A stretch of 64,000 nt of DNA from Oryzicola mucosus (GTDB lineage Bacteria > Pseudomonadota > Alphaproteobacteria > Rhizobiales > Rhizobiaceae): the NCBI RefSeq assembly GCF_014534685.1, contig NZ_JACVVX010000005.1, forward strand, positions 310,001 to 374,000, in the 5' to 3' direction. Of the stretch, positions 55,921 through 64,000 are shown one piece after another. Position numbers and translations under genes: made by a program. Numbering within the stretch: the first letter of the stretch is position 1; the number at the start of each line of letters is the position of its first letter. The notes below the pieces were generated by a model, which saw only the letters and a program-made list of their open reading frames with translations, was not told the origin of the DNA and made no database searches.

Positions 55921-57408
55921 CTAGTAGCGCAACATCTGGCGCATGATGCGCCCGTCGCGTTCTACGGTAAAGCGCCACCAGCGCGTGTCCTGTTCGGCAA
56001 GCGCCTTCAGCTTCTCCGTGCTGTCGATGGTTTCGCCGTTCAATTCGCGCACGATGTCGCCAGGACGAAAGCCGAAGCCAGCGGCGGGCGAGCCGCGGTC
56101 GACATCGATCACCGCGACACCCTTGGCATCTGCGTCGACTCGCAATCTCTGCGCGAGCCTGGGCGAAAGCTCAGCCACCTTCGCGCCGGCAAACGGGCTG
56201 CGTCCGCCCAAAGTCAGTTCGGTCGATTTCATACCCTCGGGCGCTCGCTCGAGAGCGACCTCCAAAGCCTTTTCCTCACCCTTGCTGAACACCGCGAGCA
56301 CAACCTTGGAACCGATCGGCCGGGTGGCCAGGCGATAGTCGAGGGCTTCCACATGCTCGACCGCGACATTGTCGAGGGACATGACCACGTCGCCGGGCTT
56401 AAGCCCTGCCTTGGCCGCCGGACCCTCCGTCGTCACCGACGACACCAACGCTCCGAATGGACGCTCCATGCCGAGCGATTCGGCAATCTGCGACGTGACC
56501 GGCTCGAAGACCGCGCCGATGAACGGACGCTCGAAAAACGTACTGCCATTCTTGGCAGCATCCACGAAAGCGCGAACCATGTTGGATGGAATGGCAAAAC
56601 CGATACCGATGGAGCCGCCGCTGCGGCTGAAGATAGCGGTGTTGATGCCGGCAAGTTGGCCGCCCATATTGATCAGCGCGCCACCCGAATTGCCGGGGTT
56701 GATGGCCGCATCCGTCTGGATGAAAAACCCAAAATCGTTGACGCCGATATGGGTGCGGGCAAGTGCAGAGACGATGCCGCTGGTCGTCGTCTGCCCGACG
56801 CCGAACGGATTGCCGATGGCCAGCACCAGATCGCCAACCTCCAGCGCGTCGGAATCGCCAATGCCGATCACCGGAAACGGCTTGTCGGATTCGATCTTCA
56901 AAACTGCGAGATCGAGCGTCTCATCCTTGAGCAGAATCTTACTTTCGAATTCGCGTCCGTCCGACAAGGCAACTTTGACCTGATCGGCGTCACGGATGAC
57001 GTGGTTGTTGGTGACAACGATACCCGAAGGATCGACCAGAACACCCGAGCCGAGCGACTGTGCCCGACGCGGCGTCTTGCCTCCAAAGAACTGCTCGAAG
57101 AACGGATCGCCTTCGAAAGGCGACCTCGCCCGCGTCTGCTGCGAGGCGTAGACGTTGACCACCGCCGGCGCCGTCTGTTTGACCAGCGGCGCAAAGGACA
57201 GTTGCATCTGGTCGCGACCGAGCGGCACGCGGTTGGGCGCGGCCGGCGCATTCGGATCCTGGTTGCCGCGCAGAAGATCGGTGATCACATCTGACAAGCC
57301 GGGATTGGGATTCTCAGGCAGCTTTGGTTGGGCATCCTGAGCCGAGGCGACGCCGGCATAAGTCAGCCACCCTCCAAGCAGGAACACCGATACCGACTTC
57401 ACGCGCAT
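55921..57408 (-). CDS. DegP/DegQ-like periplasmic serine protease (495 aa)
   Basis: This HtrA-family protease/chaperone has a signal peptide of about 24 residues (AGVASAQ), a trypsin-like domain with the triad in TNNHVI, LDLAVLKI and GNSGGALI, and two PDZ domains (GLKPGDVV and GFRPGDIV). It degrades or refolds damaged proteins in the periplasm. The start at 57408 has AAGGA upstream. A low-complexity segment GGNQDPNAPAAPN follows the signal peptide. It probably forms an operon with rarA, which starts 13 bases after its stop. Confidence 0.9.
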   Translation of the reverse strand: MRVKSVSVFLLGGWLTYAGVASAQDAQPKLPENPNPGLSDVITDLLRGNQDPNAPAAPNRVPLGRDQMQLSFAPLVKQTAPAVVNVYASQQTRARSPFEGDPFFEQFFGGKTPRRAQSLGSGVLVDPSGIVVTNNHVIRDADQVKVALSDGREFESKILLKDETLDLAVLKIESDKPFPVIGIGDSDALEVGDLVLAIGNPFGVGQTTTSGIVSALARTHIGVNDFGFFIQTDAAINPGNSGGALINMGGQLAGINTAIFSRSGGSIGIGFAIPSNMVRAFVDAAKNGSTFFERPFIGAVFEPVTSQIAESLGMERPFGALVSSVTTEGPAAKAGLKPGDVVMSLDNVAVEHVEALDYRLATRPIGSKVVLAVFSKGEEKALEVALERAPEGMKSTELTLGGRSPFAGAKVAELSPRLAQRLRVDADAKGVAVIDVDRGSPAAGFGFRPGDIVRELNGETIDSTEKLKALAEQDTRWWRFTVERDGRIMRQMLRY

Positions 57409-57489
57409 GAACGAATCCTTCCAGGTCCTAGTGGGCGGCATTTGTCATCAGGATTGTGCAAATTGAAAGGCTCTGGCTCGAAATCGAGT

Positions 57490-58503
57490 TTAAAATTGCG
57501 GTTCGAGCATGAAGACCATCAGGTCAAAAACAGGCGTCTCAGCTTCACCGACATTCATGACCATCAAAATTGCATAGGGCTCGTCGGGTTTTAAAGACGG
57601 TAGCCTGAGACGTAGAATACGGTGACCATCGTTTACGACGACCACATCCAAATCCGTTTTCCAATTGGATGTCTGCACATGAGAAAGGCCATCGAGCTTC
57701 TCAAACAGCTCTTTTGCAGCTTGGGCATTGTTGAAAGGCCGGTCATTAAGAGCAGTGAATGCATTCCAATCTTTATCTTTAGCACTTTCCAGAATCTCTC
57801 CGATCCGGATTGTTTCCGCTGCACTTGGAACCTCGTCAACGAACCGCCAGTCGCGCGCCGTGCCGATAATGACTGCAATTTCACCGTAGCCGCGCTCCCT
57901 GGCGTGTTCCAACGGCGTCTTGCCTTCATTATCAGGCAGATTGCGGGCACCGGCCCAAATGAGCGCGTCGACAATATAGCGATAATTTTCGCTGCCATCG
58001 CCCAGGATGACGGCTTCCATCAGGGCGGTCCAACCAAGGCGGTTGATGTGATTAACGTCTACGCCGGCTTCTATCAGCAGCGTCACGGTTGAAAGATGAC
58101 CGTGGTGCGCAGCCGGGATGAGCGCGGTGCCGCCATAACGGTTGGTGTCCTTGAGATTCGCTCGGCCGCTCGCCAGGATCAGCTTAAGGATATCGTCGCG
58201 TCCTTCGGCTCCCGCATACAGATAGGGCGTGTCTTCTATCGAGTCCTTCGCGTTGACATCTGCCCCGGCCTCGATCAGCAGTTCGGCAACTCCGACATGG
58301 TCGCCGCGCGTGGCCAACAGAAGCGCTGTGCGACCCTGCGGATCGCGCACCTCAAGATCGGCCCCGGAGCGCACAATCTCCCTGACTTGTTCAACGTCAC
58401 CCGCGACGACCGCCTGCATCAACATCGACGCCTTCCCCGCATAGGCGGGCTGCACCCAAGCAGCCATCACCACCAGCGCTATCCCTGCCCATCTTCCAAT
58501 CAT
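57490..58503 (-). CDS. Exported ankyrin-repeat protein (337 aa)
   Basis: A signal peptide (MAAWVQPAYAG, cleavage near residue 23) is followed by about five ankyrin repeats between residues 25 and 200, with repeated GADVNAKD, GRTALLLATRGDH and GGTALIPAAHHGHL patterns. The C-terminal 120 residues do not look like ankyrin and match nothing I recognise. It should sit in the periplasm as a binding protein. It lies between the DegP-like gene and rplQ on the same strand. An ATG with GAGG just upstream at 58503 sets the start. Confidence 0.8.
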   Translation of the reverse strand: MIGRWAGIALVVMAAWVQPAYAGKASMLMQAVVAGDVEQVREIVRSGADLEVRDPQGRTALLLATRGDHVGVAELLIEAGADVNAKDSIEDTPYLYAGAEGRDDILKLILASGRANLKDTNRYGGTALIPAAHHGHLSTVTLLIEAGVDVNHINRLGWTALMEAVILGDGSENYRYIVDALIWAGARNLPDNEGKTPLEHARERGYGEIAVIIGTARDWRFVDEVPSAAETIRIGEILESAKDKDWNAFTALNDRPFNNAQAAKELFEKLDGLSHVQTSNWKTDLDVVVVNDGHRILRLRLPSLKPDEPYAILMVMNVGEAETPVFDLMVFMLEPQF

Positions 58504-58598
58504 GTCCTCACCATCCTGGACCTGAACATACTGAACGAAGCGCAACAAAAAAGGGCCCGCAAGCGAGCCCTTCTTCACATCCGGCTATCAGCCAGAAA

Positions 58599-59030
58599 TC
58601 AAGCCGCTTCGGATTCCTCATTGGCAGCTTCTGCCTCGAGGCGAGCGCGGTCCTTGGCACCCTTGGCATCAACATCGCGCTCGACGAACTCGATGACTGC
58701 CAGCGGAGCGTTGTCGCCCTGGCGGAAGCCTGCCTTCATGATGCGAAGGTAGCCGCCGTTGCGGTTGGCATAGCGCGGAGCGATCGTGTCGAACAGGCGC
58801 TTGACGACGCCTTCATTGCCGATCTGGGCAATAACCTGACGGCGGGCGTGCAGGTCACCGCGCTTGCCGAGCGTGACCAGCTTCTCGACGATCGGACGCA
58901 GGTCCTTCGCCTTGGGAAGCGTGGTGACGATCTGCTCGTGCTCGAGCAGCGAGACTGCGAGGTTGGCGAACATCGCCTTCCGATGGCTTACACTGCGTGC
59001 AAAACGGCGGCCTTTGAAACCGTGGCGCAT
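58599..59030 (-). CDS. rplQ: 50S ribosomal protein L17 (143 aa)
   Basis: L17 has the conserved start [24 protein letters not shown] and the [15 protein letters not shown] segment. A C-terminal extension of about 20 Ala/Glu-rich residues ([12 protein letters not shown]) is usual in alphaproteobacteria. It is the last gene of the alpha operon, 104 bases after rpoA. Confidence 0.97.
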   Translation of the reverse strand: MRHGFKGRRFARSVSHRKAMFANLAVSLLEHEQIVTTLPKAKDLRPIVEKLVTLGKRGDLHARRQVIAQIGNEGVVKRLFDTIAPRYANRNGGYLRIMKAGFRQGDNAPLAVIEFVERDVDAKGAKDRARLEAEAANEESEAA

Positions 59031-59134
59031 GGCTCTTATCCTTCTTTTCGTTGTTCAAGAGGCCACGGCCTCTGATGATTTTCCGCATGACCGTCGGACC
59101 AGACGGCTTGCGCCGCCGATCCTTGGAATCATGC

Positions 59135-60145
59135 TCAATACTGGTCTTCGTAACGCTTCGCGAGATCGTCGATGTTTTCCGGCGGCCAGTCCGGCACTTC
59201 CATGCCGAGATGCAGGCCCATCGCTGCCAGAACTTCCTTGATCTCGTTCAGAGACTTGCGGCCGAAGTTCGGCGTCCGCAGCATCTCTGCTTCCGTCTTC
59301 TGGATGAGATCGCCGATATAGACGATGTTGTCGTTCTTCAGGCAGTTGGCCGAACGCACCGAAAGCTCGAGTTCGTCGACCTTCTTCAGCAGCGCCGGGT
59401 TGAAGGCGAGTTCGGTGACCTGTTCGGAAGCCACTTCCTTCTGCGGCTCGTCGAAGTTGACGAACAGAGCAAGCTGGTCCTGCAGGATGCGGGCGGCAAA
59501 TGCCACCGCGTCTTCGCCGGTGATCGAACCATCGGTCTCGATGGTCATGATCAGCTTGTCCTTGTCGAGTTCTTCGCCGTGGCGGGTGTTCTCGATCTTG
59601 TAGGACACCTTCTTGACCGGCGAATACAGGCTGTCGACCGGGATCAGGCCGATCGGCGCGTCTTCGGCGCGGTTGCGGTCCGCGGGCACATAGCCCTTGC
59701 CGGTGTCGACGGTGAATTCCATGCGGATTTCAGCGCCCTCGTCCAGCGTGCAGATGACGTGGTCGGGATTCAGGATCTCGACATCGCCAACTGTCTGGAT
59801 GTCGCCGGCGAGCACGGCGCCGGGGCCTTGCTTGCGCACGACCATGCGCTTGGGACCATCGCCTTCCATGCGGATAGCGATTTCCTTGATGTTGAGAACG
59901 ATGTCGGTAACGTCCTCGCGAACGCCCGGGATCGAGGAGAACTCATGCAGCACGCCGTCGATCTGCACCGCAGTGACGGCAGCGCCGCGCAGCGACGACA
60001 GCAGCACGCGACGCAGCGCGTTGCCGAGCGTCAGACCGAAGCCACGCTCCAGCGGTTCGGCAACAAGCGTCGTCAAGGTCTTGTTCTTGGAAGAGAACTC
60101 AACCTTGTTCGGCTTGATCAGTTCTTGCCAGTTTTTTTGAATCAT
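59135..60145 (-). CDS. rpoA: RNA polymerase subunit alpha (336 aa)
   Basis: The N-terminal assembly domain ([18 protein letters not shown] at about residue 36) and the C-terminal activator/UP-element-binding domain (about 245-325, with [13 protein letters not shown] and [13 protein letters not shown]) are joined by a flexible linker. The length is standard for alphaproteobacteria. It is in the alpha operon, 99 bases after rpsK. Confidence 0.97.
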   Translation of the reverse strand: MIQKNWQELIKPNKVEFSSKNKTLTTLVAEPLERGFGLTLGNALRRVLLSSLRGAAVTAVQIDGVLHEFSSIPGVREDVTDIVLNIKEIAIRMEGDGPKRMVVRKQGPGAVLAGDIQTVGDVEILNPDHVICTLDEGAEIRMEFTVDTGKGYVPADRNRAEDAPIGLIPVDSLYSPVKKVSYKIENTRHGEELDKDKLIMTIETDGSITGEDAVAFAARILQDQLALFVNFDEPQKEVASEQVTELAFNPALLKKVDELELSVRSANCLKNDNIVYIGDLIQKTEAEMLRTPNFGRKSLNEIKEVLAAMGLHLGMEVPDWPPENIDDLAKRYEDQY

Positions 60146-60244
60146 TGTGACTTCCTTCCGTTACCCCATCACCATTCAATCGTGATGGGCGACCTGGAAG
60201 CCGTGAAGGATCGCGCCAACCGCGCCCGCACGGCGGGTGAATGG

Positions 60245-60634
60245 TTAGACGCGACGCTTCTTGCGCGGACGGCAACCATTGTGCGGGATCGGCGTCACGT
60301 CGCGAATCGACGTAATCGTGAAGCCGGCAGCCTGCAGCGCACGGAGTGCGGACTCACGTCCCGAACCGGGTCCGCAAACCTCGACTTCGAGGGTGCGCAT
60401 GCCATGTTCCTGGGCCTTCTTGGCAGCATCTTCAGCAGCCATCTGCGCTGCGAACGGTGTGGACTTGCGCGAGCCTTTGAAGCCCTGCGCGCCGGCCGAC
60501 GACCAGGCAATCGAGTTGCCCTGCGCATCGGTGATGGTGATCATCGTGTTGTTGAAGGTCGAATTCACGTGAGCGACGCCCGACGAGATGTTCTTGCGTT
60601 CGCGACGGCGAACGCGTGTGGCTTCCTTGGCCAT
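60245..60634 (-). CDS. rpsK: 30S ribosomal protein S11 (129 aa)
   Basis: S11 is recognised by [22 protein letters not shown], the [20 protein letters not shown] segment, and the C-terminal [23 protein letters not shown]. Complete length. It follows rpsM by 129 bases, with a repeat element in between. Confidence 0.97.
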   Translation of the reverse strand: MAKEATRVRRRERKNISSGVAHVNSTFNNTMITITDAQGNSIAWSSAGAQGFKGSRKSTPFAAQMAAEDAAKKAQEHGMRTLEVEVCGPGSGRESALRALQAAGFTITSIRDVTPIPHNGCRPRKKRRV

Positions 60635-60687
60635 CTTAGTCCTTTCTTTCGATCTCTACGCCGCCGTAATGCCAGCGGCTACACCTA

Positions 60688-60760
60688 GGGAGCGAGTAGC
60701 GACACAGCAAATAGCGAGTAGGGAAAGCCCCTATTCGCCACTCGCTAAACCCTATTCGCT
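60688..60760. repeat. Intergenic repeat between rpsM and rpsK
   Basis: The 73 bases contain copies of AGCGAGTAG and ATAGCGAGTAG and inverted copies CTATTCGCCACTCGCT and CCTATTCGCT, so short units recur in both directions. It lies inside the alpha operon right after the rpsM stop (60764 on the minus strand). Such CGCTATTCGCTA-type repeats are scattered in several Rhizobiales genomes. It has no coding potential. Confidence 0.7.
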
Positions 60761-60763
60761 CAA

Positions 60764-61132
60764 TTACTTCTTCTTACCGGCGATCGCCTTGGCAGGACCC
60801 TTGCGGGTGCGGGCGTTCGTGTGGGTACGCTGACCGCGAACCGGCAGCGAACGACGGTGACGCAGGCCGCGGTAGCAGCCCAGATCCATCAGACGCTTGA
60901 TGTTCATGGAAACTTCACGGCGAAGATCGCCCTCGACCTGATAATCGCGGTCGATGGTTTCGCGGATCTGCAGAACTTCGGCATCCGTCAGCTGGTTGAC
61001 GCGACGCTCAGCCGGGATGCCGACTTTCTCGACGATCTCCTGGGCGAACTTGGCGCCGATGCCGTGGATGTACTGCAACGCGATGACGACGCGCTTGTTG
61101 GTCGGAATATTGACGCCGGCTATACGAGCCAT
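60764..61132 (-). CDS. rpsM: 30S ribosomal protein S13 (122 aa)
   Basis: S13 starts [26 protein letters not shown] and ends with the basic [23 protein letters not shown] tail that contacts the ribosomal P site and S19. The start at 61132 is the family start; the frame is open to 61252 without similarity. It is first of the alpha-operon genes after adk, with a consensus promoter at 61277-61305. Confidence 0.97.
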   Translation of the reverse strand: MARIAGVNIPTNKRVVIALQYIHGIGAKFAQEIVEKVGIPAERRVNQLTDAEVLQIRETIDRDYQVEGDLRREVSMNIKRLMDLGCYRGLRHRRSLPVRGQRTHTNARTRKGPAKAIAGKKK

Positions 61133-61276
61133 TTCATATCTCCATCTAGGCCGGCTTACCCGGCGTTTGAGTTTGCCCCGCGTCCGGTGGAGGCCGGCCC
61201 TTGCGGGAATTCCCGACGCATGCATAAGCACGACGCCAAACAGGCGCCCCACCTCGCAGCTATTGGGAGACGGGGC

Positions 61277-61305
61277 GCTATAGATCAGCAGTTAACAAAA
61301 GTCAA
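61277..61305 (-). promoter_or_regulatory. Consensus promoter upstream of rpsM
   Basis: On the minus strand -35 TTGACT (61305-61300) and -10 TATAGC (61282-61277) are exactly 17 bases apart. Transcription would start near 61270, giving a leader of about 138 bases before rpsM. It would let rpsM-rpsK-rpoA-rplQ be expressed apart from the spc operon. Confidence 0.7.
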
Positions 61306-61329
61306 CAGCAAGGCACCGGCTTTCGGCAA

Positions 61330-61926
61330 TCAGCCTGCCGAGGCCGTTTCCTTGAGCACATCTTCGATCTGAGCGGTGACCGCGGACATGTCCGCCATGC
61401 CATCCACCATCTTCAGTTCGCCGATGCCGGCATAATACGAAGACAGCGGCGCGGTCTTCTCACGATATTCGACGAGCCGCTTCTTGAACGATTCGGGATT
61501 GTCATCCGCGCGAACAGTACCACCCGCGGCAATCGTCTCGGCAACGCGGGTCTCGATGCGCTTGATAAGCGCCGCTTCGTCGACCTTCAACTCGACAACC
61601 GCGTCGAGCGCGAGGTCTTTCTCGGCCAGGATCTCGGTGAGTGCCTTGGCTTGGGGAACGGTTCTCGGATAGCCGTCGAGAATGAACCCCTTGGAGCAGT
61701 CAGGCTCGCCGACACGATCCGCTACGATGGCATTGACGATCTCGTCGGAAACCAGTCCGCCAGAATCCATCACCGACTTCGCGCGCAGACCGACTTCCGT
61801 CCCTGCCTTCACCGCTGCGCGCAACATGTCGCCGGTCGACAACTGGGGAATGCCATACTTCTCGGTGAGAATCTTGGCCTGTGTTCCCTTGCCCGCTCCG
61901 GGCGGTCCCAGCAGTATGAGTCTCAT
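61330..61926 (-). CDS. adk: Adenylate kinase (198 aa)
   Basis: Adk catalyses 2 ADP to ATP plus AMP. The P-loop [10 protein letters not shown] is at residues 7-16, followed by the AMP-binding [11 protein letters not shown] and the DGYPRT motif. At 198 residues it is the short-LID form, without a zinc-type LID. The ATG at 61926 overlaps the secY stop as ATGA. Confidence 0.96.
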   Translation of the reverse strand: MRLILLGPPGAGKGTQAKILTEKYGIPQLSTGDMLRAAVKAGTEVGLRAKSVMDSGGLVSDEIVNAIVADRVGEPDCSKGFILDGYPRTVPQAKALTEILAEKDLALDAVVELKVDEAALIKRIETRVAETIAAGGTVRADDNPESFKKRLVEYREKTAPLSSYYAGIGELKMVDGMADMSAVTAQIEDVLKETASAG

Positions 61927-63263
61927 CGTCCCCTCTTCCCCCCACGCAACTTCGACTTCTTGATCAGCCCTTCATACTGATGGGCAATCAAATGTCCTTG
62001 AATCTGTGCCACCGTATCGAGCGTGACGCTCACTACGATCAGCAGCGACGTGCCGCCAAGGTAGAACGGAACACCCGTCGCCGAAATGAGAAATTCGGGG
62101 AACAGACAGATAAGAACAAGATAGGCCGCGCCGATGACGGTGATGCGCGTCAGCACATAATCGATATACTCGGCGGTACGCTCGCCGGGGCGATAGCCCG
62201 GGATGAATCCGGAGTGCTTCTTGAGCTGGTCAGCCGTATCCTTCGGGTTGAAGACGATCGCGGTGTAGAAGAACGCGAAGAACACGATCATCGCCGCATA
62301 CATCGCCATATACAGCGGCTGGCCATGTCCGAGCGCCGAAAGAACGCCGCTTGCCCAGTTCGGAAGCGTGGTCTGATCCGAGAAGCCGGCAACGGTCGCA
62401 GGCAGAAGCAGCAGCGACGATGCGAAGATCGGTGGGATGACGCCGGCGGTGTTGAGCTTCAGCGGCAGATGCGAGGTATCGCCCTGGAACATGCGGTTGC
62501 CCACCTGGCGCTTCGGATACTGGATCAGAAGGCGGCGCTGGGCGCGCTCGAAGAACACGATGATGGCGATAACAGCGATAGCCATGACGATGATCGCAAG
62601 GATCAGGCCGGTCGAAAGAGCGCCGGTGCGCCCAAGCTCAAGAGTGCCGCTGATGGCGCTCGGAAGACCGGCGACGATGCCCGCGAAGATAATCAGCGAG
62701 ATGCCGTTGCCGATGCCACGCGCGGTGATCTGCTCGCCCAGCCACATCAGGAACATGGTGCCGCCGACAAGCGTAATAACGGTCGAGATGCGGAAGAACA
62801 TGCCGGGGTCGGTGACGATGTTGTTACCGCCTTCGAGCCCAACGGAAATACCATAGGCCTGAACGATTGCGAGCAACACGGTGCCGTAGCGGGTGTACTG
62901 GTTGATGACCTTGCGGCCCTGCTCGCCTTCCTTCTTCAGCGCTTCAAGCGACGGCACGACCGACGTCATGAGCTGCATGATGATGGAGGCGGAAATATAC
63001 GGCATGATGCCAAGGGCGAAGATCGCCATGCGCTCGACGGCGCCGCCCGCGAACATGTTGAACACGCCCAGCACGCCCCGGCTCTGCTGCGTGAAAGCCT
63101 GGGCGAATGCGTCGGGATTGATTCCCGGCAGCGGAATGTAGGTGCCCAGCCGATAAACCAATAGCGCACCCAGCGTGAACCAGATGCGCTTCTTCAGATC
63201 TTCGGCCTTGGCGAAGGCTGCGAAATTCAAATTGGATGCAAGTTGTTCTGCAGCCGATGCCAT
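61923..63263 (-). CDS. secY: Preprotein translocase subunit SecY (446 aa)
   Basis: SecY is the channel of the Sec translocon, with ten membrane segments in two halves and the plug helix region [17 protein letters not shown]. The conserved C5 loop [20 protein letters not shown] near residue 355 is present. Full length. It lies between rplO and adk in the spc operon. Confidence 0.97.
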   Translation of the reverse strand: MASAAEQLASNLNFAAFAKAEDLKKRIWFTLGALLVYRLGTYIPLPGINPDAFAQAFTQQSRGVLGVFNMFAGGAVERMAIFALGIMPYISASIIMQLMTSVVPSLEALKKEGEQGRKVINQYTRYGTVLLAIVQAYGISVGLEGGNNIVTDPGMFFRISTVITLVGGTMFLMWLGEQITARGIGNGISLIIFAGIVAGLPSAISGTLELGRTGALSTGLILAIIVMAIAVIAIIVFFERAQRRLLIQYPKRQVGNRMFQGDTSHLPLKLNTAGVIPPIFASSLLLLPATVAGFSDQTTLPNWASGVLSALGHGQPLYMAMYAAMIVFFAFFYTAIVFNPKDTADQLKKHSGFIPGYRPGERTAEYIDYVLTRITVIGAAYLVLICLFPEFLISATGVPFYLGGTSLLIVVSVTLDTVAQIQGHLIAHQYEGLIKKSKLRGGKRGR

Positions 63264-63356
63264 ATAAAATTCTCCGCTTGATCACGCTTCTCGTCCGCGA
63301 TGGGACGCGGCGCGTGTCGCCGAAGCCACGAGATAAGCTCCGGAGGCTCAACATGC

Positions 63357-63382
63357 AAGCGGCGGTATCTCTACCGCCGCTT
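63357..63382 (-). other. Perfect hairpin between rplO and secY
   Basis: An 11-base stem AAGCGGCGGTA/TACCGCCGCTT has the 4-base loop TCTC. There is no T-run on the minus strand, so it does not look like a terminator. It may be an mRNA processing or stability element that sets the secY level below the ribosomal proteins. Confidence 0.6.
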
Positions 63383-63396
63383 GTTCGTAAGCCTGA

Positions 63397-63870
63397 TTAT
63401 TCGGCGGCTGCCTTTTGGGGCAACTTCACCGATCCCCCGGCCTTCTCGATCTTCTCGATCGCAGCCTTGGAGGCGCCGGCCACGTCGAAGGCCAGCTTTG
63501 TCTTGAGATCGCCATCCGACAGGATGCGAACGCCGTCCTTGGCGCGGCGGATGATGCCAGCCTTAAGCAGCGTCTCGGCATTCACCGTCTCTTTCGCATC
63601 GAACTTCTTGGCCTCGATGGCCTTCTCGATGCGTCCGAGCGAAACGGACACGAAGTCCTTCGCGAAGATGTTGTTGAAGCCGCGCTTGGGCAGACGACGA
63701 TAAAGCGGCATCTGGCCGCCCTCGAAGCCGTTGATGGCAACGCCGGAACGTGCCTTCTGACCCTTGACGCCGCGTCCGCCGGTCTTGCCCGAACCCGAGC
63801 CGATACCACGGCCAAGACGCTTCTTGGCGTGGGTCGAGCCTTCGTTGTCACGCAGATCGTTGAGTTTCAT
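63397..63870 (-). CDS. rplO: 50S ribosomal protein L15 (157 aa)
   Basis: L15 has the glycine-rich basic N-terminus [25 protein letters not shown] and [18 protein letters not shown], typical of the family. Complete length. It lies 21 bases after rpmD in the spc operon. Confidence 0.97.
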   Translation of the reverse strand: MKLNDLRDNEGSTHAKKRLGRGIGSGSGKTGGRGVKGQKARSGVAINGFEGGQMPLYRRLPKRGFNNIFAKDFVSVSLGRIEKAIEAKKFDAKETVNAETLLKAGIIRRAKDGVRILSDGDLKTKLAFDVAGASKAAIEKIEKAGGSVKLPQKAAAE

Positions 63871-63891
63871 GATCGTTCTCCTGCGCCCGAC

Positions 63892-64000
63892 TTACGCCTC
63901 GTCCACAACGCGGACGAGATGGTTGACCGAAGCGATCATTCCGCGCACGGACGGCGTGTCCTCGAGCGTGCTCTTGCGATGCATCTTGTTCAGGCCGAGG
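63892..64000 (-). CDS. rpmD: 50S ribosomal protein L30 (C-terminal part, 5' end outside window)
   Basis: The minus-strand frame running off the window end encodes [20 protein letters not shown] then [15 protein letters not shown] and a TAA stop at 63892-63894. This is the C-terminal half of L30, in its normal place before rplO. The start lies beyond base 64000. Confidence 0.93.
   Translation of the reverse strand, partial: LGLNKMHRKSTLEDTPSVRGMIASVNHLVRVVDEA

Noticed and set aside
60164-60188. A CCCATCAC/GTGATGGG hairpin between rpoA and rpsK.
   Set aside because: It is short, has no T-run and sits in an ordinary operon gap; not enough to call a regulatory element.
61244-61278. A GCGCCCC/GGGGCGC hairpin after adk, considered as an rpsM leader structure.
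   Set aside because: One arm lies upstream of the predicted start near 61270, so it would not form in that RNA; it also lacks a T-run and so is a weak terminator at best.

Overview
The window is about 64 kb of GC-rich chromosomal DNA from an alphaproteobacterium, most likely a member of the Hyphomicrobiales (Rhizobiales) near Mesorhizobium, Phyllobacteriaceae or Brucella. This rests on several markers read from the sequence: the end of an adhXL-lpxXL very-long-chain lipid A cluster, a phosphatidylcholine synthase (pcs), IalB-like and BA14K-like exported proteins, the gene orders sdhE-mfd divergent from recG and gyrA-coaD-ppi-ppi-queA-tgt, and a perfect GTTC-N7-GTTC alphaproteobacterial SOS box. 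Most of it is core chromosome. No phage, transposase, integrase or CRISPR array was seen.

Layout. 1-2 kb: lipid A acylation genes. 2.2-6.8 kb: a three-gene molybdoenzyme operon of the cytoplasmic SoeABC (sulfite:quinone oxidoreductase) type. 7 kb: a small L,D-transpeptidase. 7.7-12.9 kb: a complete peptide/nickel-type ABC transporter. 13-17.7 kb: a complete BMP-type (nucleoside-like) ABC transporter on the other strand. 17.8-19.5 kb: pcs with a quinone oxidoreductase. 19.8-22 kb: a UbiH-like monooxygenase convergent with an AEC carrier. 22.1-26.4 kb: hspQ, a 369-bp MITE-like element, an IalB-like protein, an orphan YejA-like binding protein and a FrnE-type oxidoreductase. 26.4-32.5 kb: mfd, sdhE and recG. 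32.5-37.4 kb: a DUF502 protein, glmS, glmU and ccdA. 37.6 kb: tRNA-Lys with a strong promoter. 37.9-38.4 kb: a BA14K protein. 38.5-43.4 kb: a DeoR-type regulator and a four-gene Anbu proteasome-like cluster. 43.5-44.9 kb: small accessory proteins. 44.9-52.4 kb: the gyrA to tgt block. 52.7-53.9 kb: marC and ssb. 54.0-54.6 kb: a gene-free structured region. 54.6-58.5 kb: rarA, a DegP-like protease and an ankyrin protein. 58.6-64 kb: the end of the spc operon and the alpha operon (rpmD, rplO, secY, adk, rpsM, rpsK, rpoA, rplQ).

The least understood system is the Anbu cluster at 39.3-43.4 kb. An N-terminal-threonine, proteasome-like peptidase is encoded with a transglutaminase-fold protein, an alpha-E protein and a circularly permuted ATP-grasp enzyme. 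This looks like a make-and-break peptide or amide system whose substrate is unknown. Other points worth a second look are the SOS box upstream of ssb with no uvrA on its other side, followed by a run of hairpins and a perfect two-way terminator that could be a small RNA; the MITE-like element whose first bases form the hspQ stop codon; and a gyrA start that appears coupled to an 11-residue upstream peptide.

All calls were made by eye from motifs, spacing and recalled family knowledge. No database search was run.
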